Shown: positions 1-8,362 of the stretch, piece after piece
How positions within the stretch are numbered: the stretch's first letter is position 1
How the letters are laid out: each line of letters starts with the position of its first letter
Translations under genes and position numbers: made by a program
Notes under the pieces: generated by a model
The model's input: only the letters and a program-made list of their open reading frames with translations
Database searches by the model: none
Told to the model about the DNA's origin: nothing
Source of the DNA: Fen-1467 sp035519475
Lineage (GTDB): Bacteria; Verrucomicrobiota; Verrucomicrobiia; Opitutales; Opitutaceae
DNA: 64,000 nt
Direction of reading: 5' to 3'
Assembly (NCBI GenBank): GCA_035519475.1
Contig: DATIWI010000179.1
Location: 1-64,000 of the forward strand

Positions 1-313
1 CGGGAAGACGCCAAGCTGAGGGGCGGGAGGCGCACGCCGCACCCGACTCCGCGACTCCCTTGCCGCCTCCGGCTAGAGAGGGATTCCGGCATCGACGAGG
101 CCGGCTACAATGTTCGGTGTGCTTATCAGGATCGAAACTGCTCTAGCCCTCATTGTTCATACTCGCAAATAGCCGATCCACACACCCCGTCGTTTCGCAC
201 CACCCCTCTTGGTAGAGGGGACTTGGAGCGACGCATGCAAAATCCCCTCTCAGAGAGGGGTGCCCGTCAGGGCGGGGTGTGTCCACGACCATCGGCCGTG
301 TGAAATGTCCGGG
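1..313. other. Left-edge non-coding stretch
   Basis: I see no convincing gene here. Open frames that cross it lack a Shine-Dalgarno and have shadow-like composition. The only clear structure is the palindromic repeat at about 180-282, listed separately. The first 180 bases may be the downstream end of a gene lying outside the window, but nothing supports that directly. Confidence 0.5.
180..282. repeat. Palindromic dispersed repeat (MITE/REP-like)
   Basis: The element is bounded by an imperfect long inverted repeat, acacacccc at 180-188 and ggggtgtgt at 274-282. Inside are two small hairpins with the same stem: cccctct/agagggg at 203-209/214-220, and cccctct/agagggg at 244-250/254-260. Nested hairpins with matching outer ends are the usual form of non-coding intergenic repeats that occur in many copies per genome. 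I found no second copy in this window, so the multi-copy nature is inferred from form only. Confidence 0.6.
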
Positions 314-505
314 CTACCGCCCCCGGATATGAGGCATGGACCGGCGGACCGTGTGCTGGTGAAAGGATCCGCTCTTCAGCATGTGGCCGATTTCCCGATT
401 GCGCTTCAGCTCGGCCTCACGCGCCTGCTTGAGCTTCAGACTTTCGGCGGCGGTAAGGTTTCCGGGCGGCGGAACAGGTGGCGGGACGGGTGGCGGGTTG
501 TTCAT
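314..505 (-). CDS. Small proline-rich N-terminus protein, unknown function
   Basis: A 63-aa protein with no recognised family. It opens with a Pro-rich run (residues 4-14), continues as a charged helix rich in Lys/Glu/Arg (about 18-40), and ends in a basic tail. There is no signal peptide or membrane segment. The start is chosen because GAGGAAAG lies about 5 bases upstream of the ATG at 505, and a perfect -10 hexamer TATAAT lies at 570-565 in the same orientation. Those two signals make expression plausible even though the protein has no recognised relatives. It points away from the TIGR03118 gene only by spacing; both are on the minus strand, about 300 bases apart. Confidence 0.5.
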   Translation of the reverse strand: MNNPPPVPPPVPPPGNLTAAESLKLKQAREAELKRNREIGHMLKSGSFHQHTVRRSMPHIRGR

Positions 506-564
506 GGATCTTTCCTCGGGCGGCGTACGCCGGCGACTTGCCGATTGAATGCGATACCGGCGGG

Positions 565-570
565 ATTATA
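565..570 (-). promoter_or_regulatory. -10 hexamer TATAAT for the 63-aa gene
   Basis: On the minus strand, bases 570-565 read TATAAT, identical to the sigma-70 -10 consensus, in a locally AT-rich patch of a GC-rich region. It would start transcription near 558, giving a leader of about 50 bases before the ATG at 505. No good -35 hexamer is visible at 16-18 bases spacing. The rest of 506-803 holds nothing else I can support. Confidence 0.5.
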
Positions 571-803
571 CAACAAAAACGCCCCCGGAAAGGCGGATTT
601 TTCGCACCGTCCCGGTAGAGGGTGGCCGGCGCAGGCTGCTCGCGAGAGCGCGGAATTGGGGCAGAGGCGCAGCCGCGTCCTGCCTGCAGCTTCCAGCCGA
701 GCCGGCCAGGCGCGGGACGCCCGGCCGGATTCCAATCAAATCGCGATGGACGAACGGCCGCAGCGAGGAGGCGCGAGCATTGCGCCGCGGCCATCCGACC
801 GAT

Positions 804-1961
804 TCAGGCCCGGATTCCCTCGGTTTTCTGGAGGCGGCGGCGCAGACCGAGCAGCCCCAGGAGCGCGCCCGCCAGCATGACCAACGTCATGCCGTTGTCC
901 GGCACTGCGGTGAGCGATCCAAACAGGCCGTGATCCTCGATCGCCCCATCGCCGGGAATGCCGGCGGTAAAATACAACGAATCCGCCAGGAAGCCACTGC
1001 CCGCGTTCCCAAAGGCGATACCCCACAAGCCCACAATGGTGAGCGGATTGTTGAGGGTGTCCCTCAAGGAATCGATGAAGTTGCCGGTCGAGGGATCAAA
1101 CACATTGATCGTTCCGTCCCCAAAATTGCCCACCAAGAGATCGCCGCCAAAGGGCCCGAAGCCCGCCGGCGCCAGCGCCAGACCCCACGGTGAATCCAAC
1201 ACGCTCTGCGAAATGAGGCGCTGCACGAAGTTGCCGTTGAGATCGAAGACATCCACGAAGCCGTGGCCCGCGCCCGCCACGTCATCCATGCCGCCAGCGC
1301 CCTGCAGGGCGTAGGTCACGTAGAGCTGTCCGCCGATGTTCTGGATGTTGAACGGGGCGTAGCCCGAGGGAAGCGTCGGATCGGTGAAGCTGCCGGCAAG
1401 CGCCGGTGCGCCCGAGGCGGGAAGAACATCGATTTTGCCGCCGTGGAAGTCCGAAGCGTAGAGATAGGTGAAGCCGCCCGTGCTGCCGATGGCGAGTCCC
1501 TTGTAGACGGCGCCCGCCCCCGAGTTGTCGACCAACACCTCAGCGGAGGTTCCCAGCGCACCGCGCCAGCCGCTGATGGTGCCGTCTTCGCTGGCAAACA
1601 AGAATCGGTCGCCGTTGAAAGCCGCGCCCCCGTTAAACACCGTTCCGGTGGGGGCGGACGTGCCGCCGCCGGGCTTCGGGATGGTCACCACGAGGGCCTG
1701 CGGAGTGCCGCTGCCGTTGTAGAGCGTCGAGAGGCCGGTGCCATTGTCGGAAATCCAGAACGGACTCGTCGCGCTAAAGGAGATGCCCCACGGGTTCACC
1801 AGGTTGGGGTCGGTGTTAGCCGCCAGGCCCGGAATATCCGAGACGAGATTCGTCTGCTGAAAGGTGTTCGGTTGGGCGTGCAGGGCGGTCGAAACCAGGC
1901 GAAGCGCCAGCGTTCCCAACGCCAGCGCGAGCAGTTTGTGCCGGTGAAGAGACTGTTTCAT
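804..1961 (-). CDS. TIGR03118 family secreted protein with VPDSG-type C-terminal sorting tag
   Basis: A 385-aa secreted protein. The signal peptide is residues 1-27, ending at a likely LHA|QP cleavage site. The mature part has the TIGR03118 pattern (QQTNLVSDIPGLA, LVNPWGISFSATSPFW, then propeller-like GxxFLFASEDGTI blades), consistent with a beta-propeller fold. The last 35 residues form a three-part sorting tag: motif VPDNG, a hydrophobic helix, then the basic cluster RRRLQK. This matches VPDSG-CTERM signals processed by exosortase-type enzymes in Verrucomicrobia. The start at 1961 is chosen over upstream frame-open sequence because GGAG lies just upstream and the signal peptide begins there. 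The biochemical function is not known. A paralogue lies at 18670-19833. Confidence 0.85.
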   Translation of the reverse strand: MKQSLHRHKLLALALGTLALRLVSTALHAQPNTFQQTNLVSDIPGLAANTDPNLVNPWGISFSATSPFWISDNGTGLSTLYNGSGTPQALVVTIPKPGGGTSAPTGTVFNGGAAFNGDRFLFASEDGTISGWRGALGTSAEVLVDNSGAGAVYKGLAIGSTGGFTYLYASDFHGGKIDVLPASGAPALAGSFTDPTLPSGYAPFNIQNIGGQLYVTYALQGAGGMDDVAGAGHGFVDVFDLNGNFVQRLISQSVLDSPWGLALAPAGFGPFGGDLLVGNFGDGTINVFDPSTGNFIDSLRDTLNNPLTIVGLWGIAFGNAGSGFLADSLYFTAGIPGDGAIEDHGLFGSLTAVPDNGMTLVMLAGALLGLLGLRRRLQKTEGIRA

Positions 1962-2704
1962 GATGATCTCCGATTGAGGGTTAAGTGTGCCTAGAGGAGA
2001 ACCGGGACGCTCGCCGGATCGCGCGCGCGGATCCCAGCCGCCGAACCGTCGCCGCCGCAGGGGTCGCGCGACTCTGCGATCGAGAAACGAATCTGCCGCT
2101 CGGCGCGCGGCACGGCCGCGTGGCGCAGGCTGTTGGGGGACATTGGGGAGGCGGTGACGACCCACCGCAGAGGTCGGGCGAGGGGGTAACCGAATTGGGA
2201 CCAAGGCGGTGGTACGGTATTGGGCCGCGCCTCTGGGTCAAACTGTCGGCCGATTTTCTTGCCCGAATTGCCTTACTGAAATACCGCCGACGGGTAACCG
2301 GACGCACCGAGGGCGCGCAAGACGGAGCGCCGCCCGTCTCCTCGTCCCTCTCGCCGCCTCGCCCCGGAGCCATTTTGAGCGAAGGCGATGACCACCGGTG
2401 GCGCAAAAACCATCGATTTCGTCAATGCCCTTGCCTTCCGCTTTTTTTTCCTCAGTTTGATCCCCATCCTCAATCGGCCGCGACCACCCCGGCACCGCTC
2501 CCGCGACGCACCCGGGTTTCGCGGCCTGTTCCGCGTTCCGCCGTCCGCAATACCTACCCCTTCCGGATACGGGATACCCCTCAATCAACTCAACGTAGGC
2601 GCACGTTCTGCACTTCGGCCGGTCTGGCTGCGCTCCGCACCGGGGCCCGGTCGGCGTGCCGGGCCGGGCAACCCGTGCGCCGTTTGCCTCATCAGGGAAT
2701 CGAT
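1962..2704. other. Divergent intergenic region, no gene seen
   Basis: About 740 bases separate the divergent TIGR03118 gene and the S53-like peptidase gene. Open frames run through it, but their translations are Arg/Pro/Ala-rich and lack family features, as expected of chance frames at high GC. The segment around 2440-2470 is pyrimidine-rich (a T8 run near 2441). Both promoters must lie here, but I could not pick convincing hexamers. Confidence 0.5.
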
Positions 2705-5521
2705 ATGAAAACCCACAAACACATCGGCTCCGTTCGGAGCGTTTGCCGCCGTCTTGGCGTTTTGTTCTTCGTCGCTGCCGGGCTTGCGACCGTGATCGCG
2801 CCCGTTTCAGCCCGGCCCGTACCCCGCAATCTGGGCGGCGGCCTTGGCCGGCTCGCCACCTCCCCCGGCGCCGCGAGCGCCAGTGCAACGCGTTCGCTCG
2901 CCCCCGGCCAACTCGCCACGGTCGGCGATACCGGAGCGGTCGGCACGGTGTCGCCCGTCACGGTCCAGGACGCCGCGGGGCGCGTCCTCGTCCTGGTCAC
3001 CCTGAACGGCAAGGAACCCGTCGATCTGGTCGCCCAGCGGCTGCGCGCGCTACCCGGCGTCGACGTGCGGGCGACCGACGCCCATTACCGGGCGGGTGTG
3101 GTGGAGGCGCTGGTGCCGCCCGCCCAGCTGGCCGGCATCGCCACGATGAGCAGCGTGCTCGCCGTGGTGCCGTCCAGTCCGGTCGTGCACGACGTCGGTG
3201 CGGCCACAAGCCAGGGCGTGGTCCAGCACCGCGTCGACAAGCTTTCCGCCGGCGTGGACGGCTCCGGCATCACGGTCGGCGTGCTCTCGGACAGTTACGA
3301 TACCAGCGACTCGCCCATCAAGGCGGCCGATGACATCGCGAGCGGCGACCTGCCCGGCCCGGGCAACCCGCTCGGCAACACCCAGCCGGTCGTCGTGCTG
3401 CAGGATTTCCCCGACGGCACGGACGAGGGCCGGGCCATGCTGCAGATCGTCCATGACCTCGCGCCCAAAGCCCGCCTCGGCTTCGCCACCGCCGACACGG
3501 GCGAGGTGGGCTTCGCCAACAACATCCGCGCGCTCGCCGGCCTGCCCGGCGCGCCGGGCGCCATCCCCGGCTTCAAGGCGGACGTCATCGCCGACGACGT
3601 CGTCTATCTCGCCGAACCCTTCTTCCAGGACGGGATCATCGCCCAAGCGGTCGACGACGTCGCCGATGCCGGCGTGTCCTATTTCTCCTCGGCGGGCAAC
3701 CGCCCGGCCTCCCAGGCCTATGATTCCAAGTTGCGGATCGTCCCGGCTGATCCGTCGTCGTGGGCCGGCACGAACCTCGATTTCTCGGACGTCGATCCGG
3801 CGCTCTACGCCGGCGGGTTCCATAATTTTGCCGAGGACGGCAGCCTGGACATCGCGCAGACCATCGCGATCGGCTCGTCGGGCACGATCGTGTTCCAGTG
3901 GAACGAGCCGTTCGATCCCGTGCCGCCGATTCCGGTCCAGACGCTGGCGTCGGGCGCGAGCACGGTGCCGGCCGATCCCGGCTACGATGTGTTCACCTTC
4001 ACCGGCACCGCCGGCAAGATCGTCGCCATCACCGTCGACGGCGATCCCAGTCACGGCAATGCCAACCCCGATCTCACGATCACGCTCTACGGCCCGGATT
4101 TCGGCTTCCTCGGCTTCCAGGATTCCACGACGAACCCGGAAACCCTCATTCTCCAGCTTCCGTCCGACGGCACCTACTACGTGGTGGTGTCGGGCTACAA
4201 CGGCGCCCTGGGTGACTACGTGTACACCGTGCAGGAGGTGCAGATCGTCGAGCGGGTCCTTTCGGACTTCAACCTGCTCTTCTTCCTCACGGACGGCACC
4301 TACATCGGCGCGCTGGCGGAGCAGAATCTGTTCACGAACCGGCCGCTCGAACTTGGCGGGCTGGGCGGCCCGATCACCGTGCAAATGGTGGTTGCCCGAG
4401 CCAATGTCCCCGACAAACACCCCAAGCCGGCCGATCGCATCCGCTACGTGTGGTTCACCTCGGGCACGCCGCAGGAGCATTTCAGCTACCTCGGCCCGGT
4501 CACCTACGGCCACAACTGCGCCGAGGGGGCGATGGGCGTCGCCGCCTACGCCTTCTACCCGCCCTTCATCCCCGAGTCGTTCACCTCGCCCGGGCCCGCC
4601 ACGATCTACTTTGACAGGAACGACCGGCGCTACCCCATCCCACAAATCCGCCAGAAGCCTGATCTCGCCGCGATGGATGGCGCCAACACGACGTTCTTCG
4701 GCGGCGGGGACGCGTCGCAGGATCCCGACACGCTGCCGAACTTCTTCGGCACGAGCGCGGCCGCGCCGCACGCGGCCGCCATCGCGGCGCTGGTTCTCGA
4801 CGCCGCGGGGGGACCGGGCTCGGTCAACCCCGATCGGATGCGCAGCGTCCTGCAGAACAGCGCCTTCAACCACGACCTCGATCCGTTCTTCTCCTGGGGG
4901 GCCGCCACGGCGCGCGCAAACCTGATCCTCGTCTCCGCCACGGCCGATCCCAACTCGATCAGCCAGTTTGACCCCAATGTCTTCACCGTCCGGAATTACG
5001 GGCTCAGCCCGCTCGCGAACATCTCGTTCAATGGCACCGGCGGCAACACCACCGAGACGCCCCCGGGTATCGTCTTCGATACACGAGTCGGCCCGGGCCA
5101 GCCGTTCATCATCGGCAGCACTTCGGGCTTGGCGCCGGCCGATGTGGCCGCGTCGTTCAGCCTGCCGGCGGATCCCCCCGGCGTCGCCGACCAGTGGAAG
5201 CAGCTCGATCTCACCTTTGCTGCCGGGGCGTTCAAATCCGGCGGCATGATCGGCTTTGGAGTGGATCGCGACGAAGCCGACGCCTTCGGCCCCTCGGCCG
5301 CCGTCAGCGGAAATTCGGCCGACCTCCTTGGCGCCGGCGTCCTGATTCCGCAGGGGACAATCGCGCCCGGAGGCGCGACGTTCTTCGGCACGCTCCAGAA
5401 TGGCGCCAAATTCTCGGGCAAGTTCTACAACCTGATCGGCGCCGGCTATTCGCCGGTCGATGGCTACGGCTTCATCAACGCCGAGGCCGCGGTGAAATCG
5501 GTCCTGAAGAAGAAGCACTAG
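2705..5521 (+). CDS. Secreted S8/S53-like serine peptidase with inserted PPC-like domain
   Basis: A 938-aa secreted protease-fold protein with a signal peptide at about 1-37. The catalytic fold has Asp196 in VGVLSDSYD, an oxyanion Asn332 in SSAGN, and Ser684 in GTSAAAPHAAAIAAL. Where subtilisins carry the HGT motif, this protein reads DEGRAMLQIVHDLAP. The His position is Glu241, as in the Glu/Asp/Ser triad of sedolisin (S53)-like enzymes. Between Asn332 and Ser684 lies an insert; residues about 412-512 resemble a bacterial pre-peptidase C-terminal (PPC) beta domain. A C-terminal beta-rich region of about 220 residues follows. The ATG at 2705 has AGGGA at a 6-base spacing. It is divergent from a TIGR03118 gene. 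Substrate unknown. Confidence 0.8.
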   Translation: MKTHKHIGSVRSVCRRLGVLFFVAAGLATVIAPVSARPVPRNLGGGLGRLATSPGAASASATRSLAPGQLATVGDTGAVGTVSPVTVQDAAGRVLVLVTLNGKEPVDLVAQRLRALPGVDVRATDAHYRAGVVEALVPPAQLAGIATMSSVLAVVPSSPVVHDVGAATSQGVVQHRVDKLSAGVDGSGITVGVLSDSYDTSDSPIKAADDIASGDLPGPGNPLGNTQPVVVLQDFPDGTDEGRAMLQIVHDLAPKARLGFATADTGEVGFANNIRALAGLPGAPGAIPGFKADVIADDVVYLAEPFFQDGIIAQAVDDVADAGVSYFSSAGNRPASQAYDSKLRIVPADPSSWAGTNLDFSDVDPALYAGGFHNFAEDGSLDIAQTIAIGSSGTIVFQWNEPFDPVPPIPVQTLASGASTVPADPGYDVFTFTGTAGKIVAITVDGDPSHGNANPDLTITLYGPDFGFLGFQDSTTNPETLILQLPSDGTYYVVVSGYNGALGDYVYTVQEVQIVERVLSDFNLLFFLTDGTYIGALAEQNLFTNRPLELGGLGGPITVQMVVARANVPDKHPKPADRIRYVWFTSGTPQEHFSYLGPVTYGHNCAEGAMGVAAYAFYPPFIPESFTSPGPATIYFDRNDRRYPIPQIRQKPDLAAMDGANTTFFGGGDASQDPDTLPNFFGTSAAAPHAAAIAALVLDAAGGPGSVNPDRMRSVLQNSAFNHDLDPFFSWGAATARANLILVSATADPNSISQFDPNVFTVRNYGLSPLANISFNGTGGNTTETPPGIVFDTRVGPGQPFIIGSTSGLAPADVAASFSLPADPPGVADQWKQLDLTFAAGAFKSGGMIGFGVDRDEADAFGPSAAVSGNSADLLGAGVLIPQGTIAPGGATFFGTLQNGAKFSGKFYNLIGAGYSPVDGYGFINAEAAVKSVLKKKH

Positions 5522-5530
5522 GTCAATCCG

Positions 5531-5555
5531 ACGGCGCGCGATCGCGCCCTGCCGT
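5531..5555 (+). terminator. GC-rich hairpin after the peptidase gene
   Basis: A stem ggcgcg (5533-5538) pairs with cgcgcc (5543-5548), and outer acggc/gccgt arms extend it. It lies just after the stop at 5521. There is no clear U-tract, so this is a possible rather than typical intrinsic terminator. Confidence 0.35.
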
Positions 5556-5676
5556 CACTCTCCAACGGGCGCGGGCAGTCCCCGGCGGACTTCCCGCGCA
5601 CGGTTTGCGCCTGCCGGCGGCAAGCGGTGGTTCTTGCCCGCCGGACAGCGCGTCGGTAGCGTCGGCCGGTTACGCC

Positions 5677-6087
5677 ATGAAATCCCTGAAGGAATTCCTG
5701 CAGGGCGACCGGTTCGCGCAGCGCTGCGGCATCGAGCTAGTCTCCCTCGCCCCCGGTCACGCCGTGACGCGCATGCGGATCGAGCCCTGGCATGCCAACG
5801 CCGTCGGCGTCGCCCAGGGCGGCGCGATCTTTACGCTGGCGGACTACGCGTTTGCCGCCGCGTCCAACACCCACGGCACCGTCGCGGTCGGCATCAACGT
5901 CAGCATCACCTACCTGAAGGCGGTCACGGCGGGCACGCTCACCGCCGAGGCACGCGAGGCGGCCCGCCACCCCAAGCTCGCCAGCTACACCGTGAACGTC
6001 ACGGACGAGGCCGGCCAGCTCGTCGCCATTTTCCAGGGGCTGGTCTACCGCAAGCACGAGCCGATCGATGCCGCCCCGGTATCCTGA
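5677..6087 (+). CDS. PaaI-family hotdog thioesterase
   Basis: A 136-aa single-domain hotdog protein, the usual size for PaaI/YdiI-type acyl-CoA thioesterases. The family core is visible: HANAVGVAQGGAIFTLADYAFA (residues about 39-60), with the Gly-Gly turn and the acidic residue of the catalytic helix, then VGINVSITYLKAV as the second substrate strand. It would hydrolyse acyl- or aryl-CoA thioesters in the cytoplasm; the substrate cannot be told. The start is taken at MKSLKEFLQ because homology-like sequence begins there; the frame is open further upstream but reads as non-protein. No strong ribosome binding site is visible. Confidence 0.8.
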   Translation: MKSLKEFLQGDRFAQRCGIELVSLAPGHAVTRMRIEPWHANAVGVAQGGAIFTLADYAFAAASNTHGTVAVGINVSITYLKAVTAGTLTAEAREAARHPKLASYTVNVTDEAGQLVAIFQGLVYRKHEPIDAAPVS

Positions 6088-6192
6088 CGCCGGGCCCGCT
6101 GCGGCGCTCAGCGCCGGCCGGCGACCACTGTCTCCACGGTCGGGCGCCGGGATTGCGCCGGCGGCGCCACCGGCTCAAGCTGCCCCGTGTTC

Positions 6193-6873
6193 ATGAATCC
6201 CGCCACCGAAGATTTCCTGCTCGATGCCGTGGAAACCCGCGTGCTCGGGTCGCTGGTGGAAAAGCACCTCACGACCCCGGACTATTATCCCCTCTCGCTG
6301 AACGCGCTCGTCAGCGCCTGCAATCAATCCTCCAATCGCGATCCGGTGGTGGCGTATGGGGAGCCCGCGGTGAAGCGCGCGCTGGAGTCGCTGCGCGACA
6401 AAAGGCTGGTGTTTGTGTTCGAGGGCGCCGCGAACCGCGTGGCGCGGTTCGGGCACAAACTCACCGAAGCCCTCGCGCTCTCCCCGCCGGAGACGGCCGC
6501 GCTCTGCGTGCTCCTGCTGCGCGGGCCGCAGACCGTGGGTGAGCTTCGCGGGCGCACCGGCCGCCTGCACGCGTTCGCCAGCCTCGCCGAGGTCGACGCC
6601 ACGCTGCAGGCCCTCGCCTCACGCACACCGCGTCCGCTGGTGGCCAGGCTGCCACGGCAGCCCGGATGCAAGGAGCCGCGCTACGCCCACCTGCTGTCCG
6701 GCCCGCCGGAAACCGCTGCGGCGGAGACGGCCCCGCTGGCGGAGGCGGCGTCGGTGGTCGATCCGGCGATGGACAAGCCGCTGATTCGCCTTGAGCAGGA
6801 AGTCGCCCGGCTGCGCCAGGAATTGGCCGATGTGAAGGCGCAGCTCGCCGCCCTGGCGCAGCGGGGGCCCTAG
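6193..6873 (+). CDS. yceH: YceH family (DUF480) protein
   Basis: A 226-aa protein of the YceH/UPF0502 family, built from two winged-helix domains. Recognisable blocks are LDAVETRVLGSLVEKHLTTP, YYPLSLNALVSACNQSSNRDPV (residues about 30-55), LLLRGPQTVGELRGRT and the terminal PRYAHLLSG. A C-terminal helix (about 195-226) rich in Leu/Glu/Arg looks like a short coiled coil, as in other family members. A GTG two codons upstream (6187) is an equally possible start. The family is widespread and its molecular role is not established; DNA binding is inferred from the fold only. Confidence 0.85.
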   Translation: MNPATEDFLLDAVETRVLGSLVEKHLTTPDYYPLSLNALVSACNQSSNRDPVVAYGEPAVKRALESLRDKRLVFVFEGAANRVARFGHKLTEALALSPPETAALCVLLLRGPQTVGELRGRTGRLHAFASLAEVDATLQALASRTPRPLVARLPRQPGCKEPRYAHLLSGPPETAAAETAPLAEAASVVDPAMDKPLIRLEQEVARLRQELADVKAQLAALAQRGP

Positions 6874-7078
6874 CGGAGAAGCCGCGCCCGGCCGCGGCCC
6901 CGGCTGGCGGCGTACCCACGAAATCGGCGACGGCGAGTTGAGCGCGGTGACCGGCTGCGCATCGTAGCCGCCATGCCGCCTCCCGCCCCCGCTTCGGGCC
7001 CCGGTTCGCCCGCCACGCGCCGCCACCGCGCGTCCGCGGCGACTCGCCGGGAGCGCCGCGCCCCTGGAAATTGAGCCG

Positions 7079-8314
7079 ATGAGCACGGCCTCTCCGCGCG
7101 CCCCGGCGCTGGGCTTCATCTTCGTGACGCTCGTTCTCCTCGTGCTGGGGTTCGGCATCATCATTCCCGTGCTCCCGGGGCTGGTGACTGAGTTCGAGGG
7201 CGGCAGCGTCTCGGCGGGGTCCCATGCCTACGGCTGGCTGATCATGGTGTTTGCCCTGATGCAGTTCATCGGCTCGCCGATTCTCGGTGCGCTCTCCGAC
7301 CGGTTCGGCCGCCGCAAGGTCATCCTGATCGCTCTGGCCGGATCCACCGTCGACAACCTGGTGATGGGCCTGGCGCCGACGCTCGGCTGGCTGTTTGTCG
7401 GACGGGTGGTCGCGGGCCTGACGGCCGGCGTGATCGCCACTGCCAACGCCTACATCGCCGACGTCACCCCGCCGGAGCGGCGCGCGCAAGGCTTCGGCCT
7501 CGTGGGCGCGGCGTTCGGGCTCGGCTTCGTGATCGGACCGGCGGTCGGCGGGGTGCTGGGCCACTACCACCTCCGCCTGCCGTTCTTCGTGTCGGCGGGC
7601 TGCCTGGTGCTCAACTGGCTCTACGGCGCGTTCGTGCTGCCGGAGTCCCTCCCGCCGGACAAGCGCCGCGCCTTCGAGTGGAAGCGGGCGAATCCAGCCG
7701 GCGCCCTGCTGCTGCTCCGCCGTCTTCCCGGGCTCTTCGGCCTGGCCGGCATGTATTTCCTCTACTTCCTCGGCTCGATCATGCTGCAGAGCACGTGGGT
7801 GCTCTACACCGGCTACCGGTACGGCTGGTCGACGCGGCAGGTCGGCCTGTCGCTCGCGGCTGTCGGCATAGCCATGGCCGTGGTGCAGGCCCGCCTCGTC
7901 CGGCCCATCCTCGGCGGCTTGGGCGAGCAACGCGGCCTGGCCGGAGGGCTGCTCCTCTCGGCCGCGGTCATGGCCGGCTATGGCCTCGCGACTCGCGGGT
8001 GGATGATTTACGTGCTGATCCTCGCGGGCGCTTTTGGCGGCATCGCCGGCCCGGCGGCGCAGGCGCTCATCACCCGACACGTGCCCGCGGACGAGCAGGG
8101 CGCCGTGCAAGGCGTGCTGGCCGGCCTTGGCAGTCTGGCGGGCGTTTTCGGGCCGCCGCTCGCGGCCTGGAGCTTCGCGCTGTGCGTGGCGCCCCACACG
8201 CCCCTGCCGCTGCCGGGGGTGGCCTTCTTCGAGGCGGCCGGACTGTTCCTGCTCGCGCTCGCGCTGGCGCTGCGCGCCTTCCGGGGGGACGCCCGGGCGG
8301 CCCGCGCCGCCTGA
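7079..8314 (+). CDS. MFS transporter, TetA-like (DHA1)
   Basis: A 411-aa inner-membrane protein with about 12 hydrophobic segments, the normal length for a 12-TM major facilitator antiporter. Motif A between TM2 and TM3 is intact (GALSDRFGRRKVILIAL), and the motif-C-like GAAFGLGFVIGPAVGG follows in TM5. The closest pattern is the TCR/Tet family of drug:H+ antiporters. It stands alone, with no tetR-like repressor beside it, so a resistance role cannot be assumed and the substrate is unknown. The start at 7079 has GGAAA about 10 bases upstream. The 205 bases before it hold no other gene. Confidence 0.85.
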   Translation: MSTASPRAPALGFIFVTLVLLVLGFGIIIPVLPGLVTEFEGGSVSAGSHAYGWLIMVFALMQFIGSPILGALSDRFGRRKVILIALAGSTVDNLVMGLAPTLGWLFVGRVVAGLTAGVIATANAYIADVTPPERRAQGFGLVGAAFGLGFVIGPAVGGVLGHYHLRLPFFVSAGCLVLNWLYGAFVLPESLPPDKRRAFEWKRANPAGALLLLRRLPGLFGLAGMYFLYFLGSIMLQSTWVLYTGYRYGWSTRQVGLSLAAVGIAMAVVQARLVRPILGGLGEQRGLAGGLLLSAAVMAGYGLATRGWMIYVLILAGAFGGIAGPAAQALITRHVPADEQGAVQGVLAGLGSLAGVFGPPLAAWSFALCVAPHTPLPLPGVAFFEAAGLFLLALALALRAFRGDARAARAA

Positions 8315-8362
8315 CCGGCATTGCCTCGCCGGGCCGGTTTCGCTCGACTGAGGAAGGCTGCC

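Noticed and set aside
1985..2704. N-terminal extension of the peptidase gene by 240 codons
   Set aside because: The signal peptide and Shine-Dalgarno place the start at 2705; the extension is low-complexity intergenic translation.
3050..5518. Long minus-strand open frame opposite the S53-like peptidase
   Set aside because: Mirror of the peptidase's codon bias; no start signal or domain.
7079..8314. Tetracycline resistance gene
   Set aside because: The MFS protein has the TetA-like fold signature, but many substrates share it and no tetR-type regulator is adjacent; kept as a general DHA1 transporter.
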